Below, piece after piece: positions 9,415 to 17,586 of a DNA stretch of 64,000 bases. The stretch is from Nocardioides sp. BP30 (GTDB lineage Bacteria; Actinomycetota; Actinomycetes; Propionibacteriales; Nocardioidaceae). The translations under genes were made by a program, and so were the position numbers. Location of the stretch: NCBI RefSeq assembly GCF_029873215.1, contig NZ_CP123620.1, forward strand, positions 4,030,001 through 4,094,000, read 5' to 3'. Below the pieces are notes generated by a model. It was not told the origin of the DNA. It worked only from the letters and a program-made list of their open reading frames with translations, and did not search any database. The stretch's first letter is position 1. Every line of letters begins with the position of its first letter.

Positions 9415-9489
9415 CCGCGCGTGTTGCCCACCGCTTCGACCTCCCTGAGGGCATGCCAAAGCAGACTGATCATCACGCGGTGAGGTCAA

Positions 9490-10398
9490 CTATAGGGGGT
9501 GGCCGGTTGTCTTGGCCAACCGGTGGCGCGGGAGCGCGAGGATGGCCTCGGCCAGGCGTGCCGAGGCGTCGGACGGCCGCCTGGCCGACGGGCGGGCCAG
9601 CTTGACGGTCCATTCCAGCGGCTCGCGCAGCCGGACGGCGGCCATGGAGTCGTCGGCGGCGGAGGCGGGCACGATCGTGACGCCCAGGTCGCGGCAGACC
9701 AGCGACCGGGCGAGCCGGAAGTCGGTGACCTCGGTCCGGATGGTGCGGGCGACCCCCGCCCCGGCGAACGCGAGGTCGACGACCGTGCGGTTGCCCCAGC
9801 CGGTCGGGTAGTCGATGAACGGCAGCTCGCCGAGCTCGGCGATCGAGACCTCGGTACGGCGCGCGAGCGGGTGGTCGCGATCGCAGGCGAAGACCATCGG
9901 CTCGCGGTGGATCTCGTCGAGCCGCAGCCCCGGCAGCGTCTCGGCGTGGGTGGAGACCAGCGCCAGGTCCAGGGTGCCGGAGCGCACCTCCGCCAGGGAG
10001 GTCGCCGAACCGGCGATCGTCTGCCGCAGATGGACCGCCACCAGCCGATGGGCTCCCTGGAAGTCGCGCAGCAGGTCGGCGATGTTCCACGGGCCGGTGA
10101 AGGCGAGGGTGCCGAGCACCACGGTGCCGGCGACCTCCCCACGGGCAGCGGCGACGTCGTCGCGCGCGGCGGCGATCGCGGCGAGGACGTCGTGGGCCCG
10201 CGGAAGCAGCGCCTCGCCCTCGGCGGTCAGGACGACCCGGTGGTAGGCCCGCTCGAAGAGGGTCGCGCCGAGCTGGCGCTCGAGCTGGGAGACCGCCGCC
10301 GAGACCGCCGACTGCACCACCCCTGCCCGCTCGGCGCCCCGGGTGAAGCTGCCGGTCTCGGCCACGGCCAGGAAGTACTCCAGCTGATGCGGCTGCAC
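9490..10398 (-). CDS. LysR-family transcriptional regulator
   Basis: 302 residues. N-terminal winged helix (LEYFLAVAETGSFTRGAERAGVVQSAVSAAVSQLERQLGATLFER, about 6-50) and a two-lobed substrate-binding-protein-like effector domain. It starts with GTG at 10398 and is divergent from an MFS transporter gene 84 bp away, the classical LysR-target layout, so it likely controls that transporter and itself. Effector unknown. Confidence 0.9.
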   Translation of the reverse strand: MQPHQLEYFLAVAETGSFTRGAERAGVVQSAVSAAVSQLERQLGATLFERAYHRVVLTAEGEALLPRAHDVLAAIAAARDDVAAARGEVAGTVVLGTLAFTGPWNIADLLRDFQGAHRLVAVHLRQTIAGSATSLAEVRSGTLDLALVSTHAETLPGLRLDEIHREPMVFACDRDHPLARRTEVSIAELGELPFIDYPTGWGNRTVVDLAFAGAGVARTIRTEVTDFRLARSLVCRDLGVTIVPASAADDSMAAVRLREPLEWTVKLARPSARRPSDASARLAEAILALPRHRLAKTTGHPL

Positions 10399-10409
10399 CT
10401 CCCCACCCT

Positions 10410-10424
10410 ATCGCCGATGGCGAT
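10410..10424. promoter_or_regulatory. LysR-type operator (ATCGCC-GAT-GGCGAT)
   Basis: Perfect 15-bp dyad between the divergent LysR and MFS genes; it contains a T-N11-A core (T10411 to A10423), the usual LysR binding pattern. Inferred from sequence symmetry and location. Confidence 0.5.
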
Positions 10425-10482
10425 CGTATCGAGCGAAAGGATTCGTTGGACGCGATGCGGCCGGCGCGCCAGCATGGCTGTC

Positions 10483-11694
10483 ATGAGCACTCCCGCCAGC
10501 CGCCACCACGCCCGCGGCTTCTGGCTGATCGCCTTCGTCTTCGCGGCCACCATGGCGTTCGCGGGCGCCCCTGCCCCGCTCTACGTCCTGTACGCGCGGG
10601 AGGACGGCTTCAGCTCCTTCACCGTCACCGTCATCTTCGCCGCGTATGCGATCGGGGTGGCGGTGAGCCTCTACCTGGCCGGCCACCTCTCCGACCGGTT
10701 CGGCCGGCGCCAGCTCCTGGTGCCGGCGGTGCTGCTCAACGTGGTCGCCGGTGTCATGTTCCTGACCTGGCACCAGCTCGGCTGGCTGCTCGCCGCCCGG
10801 TTCATCAGCGGCCTGGGCATCGGCATGCTGACGGCGACCGCCACGGCCCACCTGACCGAGCTGCACCGCATCGCCCGCCCGGACGCGTCCCCGCAGCGGG
10901 CGGCCGTCGTCGGCACCGCCGCCAACATCGGCGGCATCGGACTCGGGCCGATCGTGGCCGGGTTCCTGGCGCAGTACGCCGGCCGGCCGCTGTACACGCC
11001 GTACGCGGTCTTCGTCTTCCTCATGCTCGCCGGCCTGCTCGCGGTGATGCTGGTCCCCGAGACGGTCACGCCGGGCGTGGACGCGTGGCGCTACCGCCCG
11101 CAGCGCATCTCGGTCCCGGCCGAGGCCCGCGCCGGCTTCGTCGCCGCGGCGATGCTCGCGTTCGTCAGCTTCGCGATGTTCGGCTTCTTCACCTCGCTGG
11201 CGCCCTCGTTCCTCTCCGGCACGCTGCACCACACCTCGCACGCCCTCGCCGGCACCATCAGCTTCTCGGTGTTCGGCTCGGCGGCGGTGGCGCAGACGCT
11301 GACCGGGCGCTGGCCGTCCACCCGGCTCTACCCCGTCGGACTGGCCGTGCTCGCGATCGGGCTCGTCCTGGTCGTCGCCGCCATCCTGGCCTCCTCCCTG
11401 GCCCTGCTGGTCGTGGCCGGCGTCGTCGTGGGTGTGGGCGCCGGCACCGCCTTCAAGGCCGCCGTCGCCGCCGTCATCGAGCTGGCGCCGCCGGCCGCGC
11501 GCGGGGAGACCCTCGCCGGGCTCTTCCTGGTCGGCTACCTGGGGATGTCGGTGCCGGTGATCCTGCTCGGCGTGCTGCTGCAGTACGTCGCCATCCACCC
11601 CTCGATCATCGCCTTCGGCGTGCTGATGCTCGCCCTCCTGACGCTGGCCGCCTCGCTGGTGGCCACGGGCCGGCGCCGACCGGCACTGGCCTAG
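10483..11694 (+). CDS. Major facilitator superfamily transporter
   Basis: 403 residues with about 12 hydrophobic segments and the MFS loop 2-3 motif (LAGHLSDRFGRRQ, about 66-78). Likely a drug or metabolite exporter in the cytoplasmic membrane under the divergent LysR gene. ATG at 10483 (MSTPAS) is used; an in-frame ATG at 10474 is equally possible. TTGGAC occurs at 10446-10451. The TAG stop lies in CTAG, shared with the stop of the convergent flavin reductase gene. Confidence 0.88.
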   Translation: MSTPASRHHARGFWLIAFVFAATMAFAGAPAPLYVLYAREDGFSSFTVTVIFAAYAIGVAVSLYLAGHLSDRFGRRQLLVPAVLLNVVAGVMFLTWHQLGWLLAARFISGLGIGMLTATATAHLTELHRIARPDASPQRAAVVGTAANIGGIGLGPIVAGFLAQYAGRPLYTPYAVFVFLMLAGLLAVMLVPETVTPGVDAWRYRPQRISVPAEARAGFVAAAMLAFVSFAMFGFFTSLAPSFLSGTLHHTSHALAGTISFSVFGSAAVAQTLTGRWPSTRLYPVGLAVLAIGLVLVVAAILASSLALLVVAGVVVGVGAGTAFKAAVAAVIELAPPAARGETLAGLFLVGYLGMSVPVILLGVLLQYVAIHPSIIAFGVLMLALLTLAASLVATGRRRPALA

Positions 11695-12194
11695 CGGTCC
11701 TCCTCGAAGACGCGGTGCGTGCCGTAGGCGCGCTGGTGGTAGACCAGCGGTTCGCGGGTGTCGTGCGCGGCGGTCTCGACGTCGGCGAGGACCAGGACGT
11801 GGTCGCCGGCGCCGACGAGCGAGCTGACCCGGGCACCGACCCATGCGTGCACGCCCGACAGTGCGGGAGCCGCGTCCCGCGGCGCCCAGTCGACGGCGGC
11901 GAACCGGTCGATCCCGGGCGTGGCGAAGATCCGCGCGACGTCGCGCTGGTCGCCGGCGAGGATGTTGAGGCCGAGCGGTGCGCCGACGGCCAGTGCGGCC
12001 AGCAGCGACGAGCGGTGGTCGAGCGACACGAGCACCATCGGCGGCGCCATCGACAGCGACATGAATGCGCTCACCGTCGTCCCGACCGGCCGGCCGGATG
12101 CGTACGTCGTGACCACCGCCACCGGGCTGGCCACGTGCCCCATGGCCAGCCGGAACGCGTCTTGCAGGTCGACGTCGACCACCTCCAGGCTCAT
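11691..12194 (-). CDS. Flavin reductase-like protein (FMN reductase component)
   Basis: 167 residues of the flavin-reductase split-barrel fold: FRLAMGHVASPVAVVTT (about 13-29), PPMVLVSLDHRSS (50s), LGLNILAGDQRDVARIFA, and a C-terminal GDHVLVLADVE. Such enzymes supply reduced flavin to two-component monooxygenases; the luciferase-like enzymes at 16369 and 31830 and the DszC-like enzyme at 17583 are obvious candidates as partners. The start ATG overlaps the upstream TGA (TGATG). Last gene of a three-gene minus operon. Confidence 0.85.
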   Translation of the reverse strand: MSLEVVDVDLQDAFRLAMGHVASPVAVVTTYASGRPVGTTVSAFMSLSMAPPMVLVSLDHRSSLLAALAVGAPLGLNILAGDQRDVARIFATPGIDRFAAVDWAPRDAAPALSGVHAWVGARVSSLVGAGDHVLVLADVETAAHDTREPLVYHQRAYGTHRVFEEDR

Positions 12195-13546
12195 CAGAAG
12201 CCCTTACCCGGGTTGAGGATCGCCAGCGGGTCCAGGGCCTGCTTCAGCGAGGCGTGCACGTCGAGCACGTCCGGGCCCACCTCCCGCGCCAGCCAGTCCC
12301 GCTTGAGCAGGCCGATGCCGTGCTCACCGGTCACGGTACCGCCAAGCTCCAGGGCGAGCGCGAAGATGTCGTCAGCGGCGCGGCCGACCGCCGCGGGCGG
12401 CTGGGCCGAGGGTGCGTCGTAGCCGATGATCGGGTGCAGGTTGCCGTCCCCCGCGTGCGCGAAGGAGTAGATGGCGACATCGTGGGCCGCCGCGATCCGG
12501 CGTACGCCGGCGAAGGCGTCGGCCAGCCGCGATCGCGGCACGCAGATGTCCTCGATCAGCGCTCGGCCGAACCGCTCGATCGAGGGCAGCGCGCTCCGAC
12601 GGGCATGGAGCAGGCGCTGGGAGGAGGCGGGGTCGACGGCGCGCTCGGACCAGGTGGCCTCCTTGCCGAGGATGTCGGCGATCGCCGCGATCTCCTCGGC
12701 GGCGTCCGGTCCCTCGGCCTGGGCGATGACCAGGGCGTTGCCGCGGGTGGCGTGGTCGGTGCCCTCCGCCCGGTCGACGACCGCCAGCGTGGCTCCGTCC
12801 AGCAGCTCCAGGACGCTGGGTCGGCGGCGGGCCGCGGCGAGCGCCACGCAGGCCTGGGCGGCGGCCGCGACGTCGCCGAAGGCGGCTGCGGCGGTGAGGG
12901 TCTGCTCGGGCAGCGCTCGCAACCGCAGGCTCGCACCGACCACGACCCCCAGGGTGCCCTCGGAGCCGACGAAGAGGCTGGTGAGGTCGAGGCCGGAGAC
13001 GCCCTTGACCGTACGGCGGCCGGTGCTGATCAGCCGCCCGTCGGCCAGCACGACGTCGAGGCCGAGCACCGCCTCGCGGGTCACGCCGTACTTCACGCAG
13101 CGCATCCCGCCCGCGTTGGTGGCGATGTTGCCCCCGATCGTCGACAGCGCCGCCGAGGCCGGGTCGGGGGCGTAGCGCAGGCCGTGCCTCGCCGCCTCGG
13201 CGTCCAGGACGGCGGTGATCACGCCGGGTTCGACCACCGCGAGCTCGTCGACCGGGTCGATCTCGACGATGCGGTCCATCCCCGAGACGTCGAGGACGAC
13301 GGCACCCTCGTCCGCCAGCGCTCCACCGGCGAGGCCGGTGCCGGCGCCGCGGGGCACCACCGGCACCCGGTGTCGGGAGGCGAGCCGGAGGGTGGCCCGG
13401 ACGTCGTCGACGTCGCGCGCCCGCACCACCGCCAGCGGCAGGCCCGCCGGCACCGCGCCCGAGCGGTCGACCGCCGCGCGTTCCCGCGCCGCCTGGCCCG
13501 TCTCGAGCCGGGAGACCTCGTCGCGCAGCTCCCCGAGGAACGTCAT
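12194..13546 (-). CDS. FAD-linked oxidase/dehydrogenase, GlcD type
   Basis: 450 residues. FAD_binding_4 domain (VPRGAGTGLAGGALADEGAVVLD, about 58-80; TIGGNIATNAGGMRCVKYG) and a FAD-oxidase C-terminal domain with FAHAGDGNLHP (about 370) and GEHGIGLLKRDWL. The family oxidises glycolate, D-lactate or other 2-hydroxyacids. Here it is coupled to an alpha/beta hydrolase (stop/start overlap at 13543-13546) and a flavin reductase. A role in using the carbon fragment left after desulfonation is possible but inferred. Confidence 0.88.
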   Translation of the reverse strand: MTFLGELRDEVSRLETGQAARERAAVDRSGAVPAGLPLAVVRARDVDDVRATLRLASRHRVPVVPRGAGTGLAGGALADEGAVVLDVSGMDRIVEIDPVDELAVVEPGVITAVLDAEAARHGLRYAPDPASAALSTIGGNIATNAGGMRCVKYGVTREAVLGLDVVLADGRLISTGRRTVKGVSGLDLTSLFVGSEGTLGVVVGASLRLRALPEQTLTAAAAFGDVAAAAQACVALAAARRRPSVLELLDGATLAVVDRAEGTDHATRGNALVIAQAEGPDAAEEIAAIADILGKEATWSERAVDPASSQRLLHARRSALPSIERFGRALIEDICVPRSRLADAFAGVRRIAAAHDVAIYSFAHAGDGNLHPIIGYDAPSAQPPAAVGRAADDIFALALELGGTVTGEHGIGLLKRDWLAREVGPDVLDVHASLKQALDPLAILNPGKGF

Positions 13547-14280
13547 GCCTCGATGCGCTCCACGATGACGGGCAGGTCGCTGCCCAGCTTGAGGCTCTCC
13601 AGGAACAGGACGACGGTGGCGGCCACCGAACGGTGCGAGACGTCGTTGAGGACGTCGTGGTGCGCACCGACGACGCGACGCAGCTGCGCGAGCGGCGCAT
13701 CGGCGAAGGCCTCGAACGCCTCCCCCGGGTCCGTGATCGGGTCGGCCGATCCGTGCAGGACGAGCGTCGGCTGCTCCGGAGCGGGGAGGTAGCGCCCGTC
13801 CCACTCCTCCGGCAGCGGCCGGGCGAGGGCGCCGCGCTCGAAGGCGTCGTCCTCGCCGATGACCCGACGGTGGGTCGGGCAGGCGGTGCGGGCACCGAGC
13901 TCCTCCTCCCAGCCACCCTCGAAGGTGGACGAGCCCGGCAGCGCCAGACCCGCCAGCACCAGGCCGTCGACGCTGTCGAGCTCGGCAGCGAGGATCGCGG
14001 CGAACGTCGCGCCGGTGTCCGAGCCGACCAGGACCCGCGGAGCGGGCAGCGTCTCGTCGGCCAGCACGGACCGTACGGCGTCGCGCGTCCGGTCCAGGTC
14101 GTCCAGGTCGGTCTCGAGCACCCGGACCCGGTAGGCGTCGGCGGAGATCCGGCGGCCGAGGCGCTGGTAGGAGCCCGGCGTCTCACCCCGTCCCGTCAGG
14201 ACCACGAGGGTGCCGCGGGCGGCGATGCCCTCGGGCTCGTCCCAGGCCGCCGGGCTGATGGCAATCACGGAGGTCGTCAC
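13543..14280 (-). CDS. Alpha/beta-hydrolase-fold protein
   Basis: 245 residues. Strand-loop pattern TLVVLTGRGETPGSY near the N-terminus, nucleophile elbow VGSDTGATFAA (about 98), acid segment LHGSADPITDP (about 180) and His in GAHHDVLND. The elbow reads G-S-D-T-G, so the central residue is Asp rather than the Ser of esterases, as in dehalogenase/epoxide-hydrolase relatives. GTG at 14280 is 7 nt after a -10-like hexamer (14292-14287), which suggests a leaderless message. First gene of the hydrolase-oxidase-flavin reductase operon. Confidence 0.75.
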   Translation of the reverse strand: MTTSVIAISPAAWDEPEGIAARGTLVVLTGRGETPGSYQRLGRRISADAYRVRVLETDLDDLDRTRDAVRSVLADETLPAPRVLVGSDTGATFAAILAAELDSVDGLVLAGLALPGSSTFEGGWEEELGARTACPTHRRVIGEDDAFERGALARPLPEEWDGRYLPAPEQPTLVLHGSADPITDPGEAFEAFADAPLAQLRRVVGAHHDVLNDVSHRSVAATVVLFLESLKLGSDLPVIVERIEA

Positions 14281-14286
14281 CCTGGC

Positions 14287-14343
14287 AGCCTGAGCGACGC
14301 TGCCACCCGGTGTCCAAGCACGTTTCTGGATCACTACTGATCC
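14287..14343 (-). promoter_or_regulatory. Dyad plus TTGGAC promoter of the hydrolase operon
   Basis: In minus sense a perfect 16-bp dyad GGATCA-GTAG-TGATCC (14343-14328) is centred exactly 18 nt before TTGGAC (14317-14312); a weak -10-like CAGGCT (14292-14287) follows after 19 nt. The same geometry occurs at 16179 and 21733. The dyad lies between this operon and the divergent LysR gene at 14417, whose product is the likely binder. Confidence 0.6.
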
Positions 14344-14416
14344 CGGCTCCTGATCGGTCGTCTCAGCTCCCGGCACGCCCCTGCCCCGGCGGCGCGGAGC
14401 GTGCTTCAATGTAAAT

Positions 14417-15310
14417 ATGACTAATTCGCTCGACCTGGAACACTTGCGGACGCTGATCGCGATCTCCGAGTGCGGCGGGTTCGGCAAGGCCGCGACAGTG
14501 CGTCACATCAGCCAGCCGGCACTGAGTCAGCACGTCCGCCTGCTCGAGCGCGCCCTGAAGCGCAAGCTCTTCGAGCGCGACGGACGCAACATGCGCTTCA
14601 CCCCCGAGGGGGAGCGCGTGCTCGCCGAGGCCCGGCGGATCATCGCCGCCCACGACGCGGCGCTGCACCGCCTGGAGGCGACCGAGGACCGCACCATCGT
14701 GGTCGGTTCCACCGAGCACAGCGCCGAGCAGCTGCTGCCGGAGATGATCCGCGCGCTCGAGGCGGCCTTCCCGGGCGCGACCACCCGCTTCGAGATCGGC
14801 CGCTCCACCCGCCTGGCCGACGCGGTCCACCGCGGCGCGGTGGACTTCGCGTTCGTGTTGGACCCGAGCGGTCAGGGCGCCGGCCATCTGGTCGGCACGC
14901 TGCCGCTGGTCTGGTACGCGGCGCCGGGCTGGACCCCACCGGCGCCCGGCGAGACCTGGCCCCTGGTCGCCTTCGAGGAGCCGTGCGGCATCCGCGAGCG
15001 CGCCCTGTCGACCCTGGCCGCGGAGGGCCACGTCGTCGAGGTCCGCGCCCAGTCGACCACGCTGGAGGGGGTGCTCGCGGGCGTGCGGGCCGGCCTCGGC
15101 GTCGCGCTGATCCCGAGCGCCGGCGGGCGCCAGTCGGGGCTCACCGTGCGCGGTGACCTGCCGGACGCCGGCACCACCCACCTGCGGATGGTGGCGCGCC
15201 GCGGCCTGGACGACGAGGTCGAGCGCGCGGCGCTCGACGCCGGCGTTACCTTCTACTCCCAGCGTCCCCACCTCCAGCTGGTGGCCACCTCGATCGTGCA
15301 GGGAGCCTGA
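14417..15310 (+). CDS. LysR-family regulator of the organosulfur island (proposed)
   Basis: 297 residues. DNA-binding winged helix LEHLRTLIAISECGGFGKAATVRHISQPALSQHVRLLERALKRKLFER (about 7-55), then a LysR effector domain (VGSTEHSAEQLLPEMIRALEAAFPGA). Divergent from the hydrolase-oxidase-flavin reductase operon and followed after 1 nt by a rhodanese gene. Because the dyad GGATC..GATCC recurs at three promoters around it, this protein is the best candidate local regulator. Effector unknown; a CysB/Cbl-like response to sulfur supply is an inference. Confidence 0.88.
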   Translation: MTNSLDLEHLRTLIAISECGGFGKAATVRHISQPALSQHVRLLERALKRKLFERDGRNMRFTPEGERVLAEARRIIAAHDAALHRLEATEDRTIVVGSTEHSAEQLLPEMIRALEAAFPGATTRFEIGRSTRLADAVHRGAVDFAFVLDPSGQGAGHLVGTLPLVWYAAPGWTPPAPGETWPLVAFEEPCGIRERALSTLAAEGHVVEVRAQSTTLEGVLAGVRAGLGVALIPSAGGRQSGLTVRGDLPDAGTTHLRMVARRGLDDEVERAALDAGVTFYSQRPHLQLVATSIVQGA

Positions 15311-15311
15311 C

Positions 15312-16166
15312 GTGCCCGACACCACCGACACCGTCCTCGTCACCGCCGCCGAGCTGAGCGCGGCGCTCGACTCGGCCACCCCGCCCGTCGTCCTGGACGT
15401 GCGCTGGAAGCTCGGCGGCCCGCCCGGACACGGCGAGTACCTGACCGGGCACGTCCCCGGAGCGGTGTACGTCGACCTCGACGACGAGCTCGCCTCGCAC
15501 GGCGAGCCCACCGACGGGCGCCACCCGCTGCCCGATCCCGCAGCACTCCAGGCGTCGGCGCGCCGATGGGGCCTGAACGACGGCACGCCGGTGGTCGTCT
15601 ACGACGGGGACGGCAACCTCGCGGCCGCGCGCGCCTGGTGGCTGCTGCGCTGGGCCGGCGTGCCCGACGTACGGATCCTCGACGGAGCCCTCCCCGCCTG
15701 GCGCGAGGCCGGGCTGCCGCTGGCCACCGACGACGTCGCACCCGAGCCCGGCTCGATCGAGCTGCACCCGGGGGCGCTGCCCACCCTGTCCGTCGACGAG
15801 GTCGATTCGTTCGAGGGCGTCCTGCTCGACGCCCGCGCACCCGAGCGGTTCCGCGGCGAGACCGAGCCGGTCGACCCCAAGGCCGGTCACATCCCGGGCG
15901 CGCGCAACGTCCCGACCGGTGGCAACCTGGCGCCCGACGGCCGCTTCCTGCCCGCGGCGCAGCTGCGCGAGCGGTTCGCCGCGGCCGGCGCCGACGGAGA
16001 TCGGCCGGTGGCCGTCTACTGCGGATCGGGCGTGACCGCCTCGCACCAGATCGCCGCCCTGGCCCTGGCCGGCATCGACGCCACCCTCTATCCCGGGTCG
16101 TGGTCCCAGTGGAGCAACCTCGACCTGCCCGTGGCGACCGGTCCCGAGCGCCACGCCGACACATAA
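15312..16166 (+). CDS. Two-domain rhodanese sulfurtransferase
   Basis: 284 residues with two rhodanese domains. The inactive N-terminal half contains GHVPGAVYVDLDDELASHG and the C-terminal half carries the active-site loop CGSGVTA (Cys about 237). SseA-type loops accept 3-mercaptopyruvate or thiosulfate and transfer sulfane sulfur. GTG at 15312 comes 1 nt after the LysR stop, with GGGAG 6 nt upstream, so it is cotranscribed with the regulator. The location among flavin monooxygenases supports handling of released sulfur. Confidence 0.9.
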   Translation: MPDTTDTVLVTAAELSAALDSATPPVVLDVRWKLGGPPGHGEYLTGHVPGAVYVDLDDELASHGEPTDGRHPLPDPAALQASARRWGLNDGTPVVVYDGDGNLAAARAWWLLRWAGVPDVRILDGALPAWREAGLPLATDDVAPEPGSIELHPGALPTLSVDEVDSFEGVLLDARAPERFRGETEPVDPKAGHIPGARNVPTGGNLAPDGRFLPAAQLRERFAAAGADGDRPVAVYCGSGVTASHQIAALALAGIDATLYPGSWSQWSNLDLPVATGPERHADT

Positions 16167-16178
16167 CACCGGCCTATC

Positions 16179-16230
16179 GGATCCGTTCCCGGTTTGCTCT
16201 TGGACCGCGAGCGGTGGCCGCGCCTAGCGT
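16179..16230 (+). promoter_or_regulatory. GGATCC-TTGGAC-TAGCGT promoter
   Basis: GGATCC (16179-16184, inside the palindrome CGGATCCG), 15 nt, TTGGAC (16200-16205), 19 nt, TAGCGT (16225-16230). This matches, at identical spacing, the element at 21733-21784. It should give a transcript starting near 16237 for the monooxygenase genes at 16369 and 17583. Confidence 0.6.
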
Positions 16231-16243
16231 GGGCGCGAGGCGC

Positions 16244-16273
16244 GGCCGTCCGACGAGCACCCGGCGGACGGCC
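16244..16273 (+). promoter_or_regulatory. Hairpin at the 5' end of the monooxygenase transcript
   Basis: GGCCGTCCG pairs with CGGACGGCC (9 bp, 12-nt loop). It lies just after the predicted start site, so it may be a leader structure; alternatively it terminates the rhodanese transcript, but it lacks a T run. Confidence 0.35.
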
Positions 16274-16285
16274 GTTGCCTCGAAT

Positions 16286-16372
16286 ATGAGTAAGTCAGTC
16301 TTCAAACAAGAGTCGTGCCGGGCAGCAAGAGCCTCCGCTCCGACAGCCCGACGCCGTCAGGAGCCCCTATGA
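16286..16372 (+). CDS. Possible 28-codon upstream ORF coupled to the monooxygenase
   Basis: ATG AGT AAG ... ending in CTATGA, so its stop overlaps the ATG of the monooxygenase gene. The peptide is Ser/Ala/Arg-rich with one Cys-Arg pair. It lies wholly in the 5' leader of a probable sulfur-regulated transcript, which is why it is listed; no Shine-Dalgarno is evident and it may be chance. Confidence 0.25.
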   Translation: MSKSVFKQESCRAARASAPTARRRQEPL

Positions 16373-17586
16373 CCGCCGCGCCCACCTTCGACGCCACCAT
16401 TCCGGAGTCCGCCTCGCCGCGGGTCGAGTTCATCAGCCTCTCGCACCTCAACCCGAGCACCGAGCTCGAGCCGATCCCCACCCGCGGGATCGACCTCGCC
16501 TACTTCCGCAAGTACGTGAAGGCGCTCGAGGACGGCGGCTACGACTACACGCTCCTGCCCTACGGCGCGAACACCGCCGACTCCTTCGTGGTCGCCTCCG
16601 CCGTCGGCCAGCTCACCGAGCGGATCAAGCCGATCGTGGCGCTGCGACCCAACACCACCTTCCCGCTGGTCGCCGCCCAGAAGCTCGCCACCCTCGACCA
16701 GCTCACCGAGGGCCGCGCGGTCGTCCACCTCATCTCCGGCGGCAGCGACGCCGAGCAGGCCCGGCAGGGCGACTACCTGCCGAAGGATCGCCGCTACGCG
16801 CGCACCTCGGAGTACATCGACCTGCTGCGCCGGGCCTGGACCGAGCCGGCCCCGTTCAGCCACGAGGGCGAGTTCTACCGGTTCGACGACTTCGGCCCGG
16901 GCTTCGCGCCGTACGACGCCCCCATTCCGATCTCGATCGGCGGCCAGTCCGACGAGGCGTTCGCCGTCGGCGGGGCGAAGGCCGACGTGTTCAGCTTCTG
17001 GGGCGAGCCGCTCGACGACCTGCGCAGCGAGATCGACCGGGTCCACGCGATCGCCCGTGCCGCCGGCCGCACGACGCTGCCGCGGATCTGGGTGACCTTC
17101 CGCCCGATCATCGCCAAGACCGACGAACTGGCCTGGCAGAAGGCGCACGAGTACGTCGCCAAGATCGCCGCCACCTACGAGAAGGCCGCCTACGGCAAGC
17201 AGCGCTTCCAGCAGGGCTCCCCGCAGAACGTCGGCTCGCAGCGCGCGCTGGCGTTCGCCGCGAAGTCCGAGCTCTACGACCGGGCACTGTGGACCAAGAC
17301 CGCTGCCGCCACCAACGCCGGCGGCGCCTCCACCGCGCTGGTCGGCTCCCCGGAGACGGTCGCGGCGGCGATCCTCGACTACGTCGACCGCGGCGCCGAC
17401 CTGGTCAGCATCCGTGGCTACGACACCTACGCCGACGCTGTCGACTACGGCAACACCGTGCTCCCGCTGGTCCGCCAGGAGCTGGCCCACCGGGAGGCCA
17501 CCGGCCAGCGCGGCACTCTGCAGGCCGAGCACCCCGGCAACTACGCACCGGAGTACGCCGGGTTCGCGACGGCGGGTCAGGCATGA
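16369..17586 (+). CDS. Luciferase-like flavin monooxygenase, alkanesulfonate-monooxygenase-like
   Basis: 405 residues of the LLM fold. Recognisable segments are FISLSHLNPS, DGGYDYTLLPYG (about 60), RIKPIVALRPNTTFPLVAAQKLATLDQLTEGRAVVHLISGGSDAEQARQGD (about 86-136) and the EYIDLLRRAW.E block, the pattern of SsuD-type FMNH2-dependent monooxygenases that cleave C-S bonds. Needs reduced FMN, presumably from 11691-12194. ATG at 16369 has AGGAG 5 nt upstream; overlaps the next gene by 4 nt (ATGA). The exact substrate is not determinable. Confidence 0.85.
   Translation: MTAAPTFDATIPESASPRVEFISLSHLNPSTELEPIPTRGIDLAYFRKYVKALEDGGYDYTLLPYGANTADSFVVASAVGQLTERIKPIVALRPNTTFPLVAAQKLATLDQLTEGRAVVHLISGGSDAEQARQGDYLPKDRRYARTSEYIDLLRRAWTEPAPFSHEGEFYRFDDFGPGFAPYDAPIPISIGGQSDEAFAVGGAKADVFSFWGEPLDDLRSEIDRVHAIARAAGRTTLPRIWVTFRPIIAKTDELAWQKAHEYVAKIAATYEKAAYGKQRFQQGSPQNVGSQRALAFAAKSELYDRALWTKTAAATNAGGASTALVGSPETVAAAILDYVDRGADLVSIRGYDTYADAVDYGNTVLPLVRQELAHREATGQRGTLQAEHPGNYAPEYAGFATAGQA

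Noticed and set aside
10446..10473. Fourth TTGGAC promoter, before the MFS gene
   Set aside because: TTGGAC is present, but the upstream dyad is not centred 18 nt away and the -10 position (AGCATG) does not fit, so it was left out of the regulon.
9499..10482. N-terminal extension of the MFS gene across the LysR gene
   Set aside because: The extension is antisense to a clear LysR protein and has no membrane or transporter features.
15566..16285. Open frame overlapping the rhodanese gene and leading into the 28-codon uORF
   Set aside because: The upstream part is an Arg-rich shadow of the rhodanese gene; only the short ATG-started part at 16286 was kept, with low confidence.
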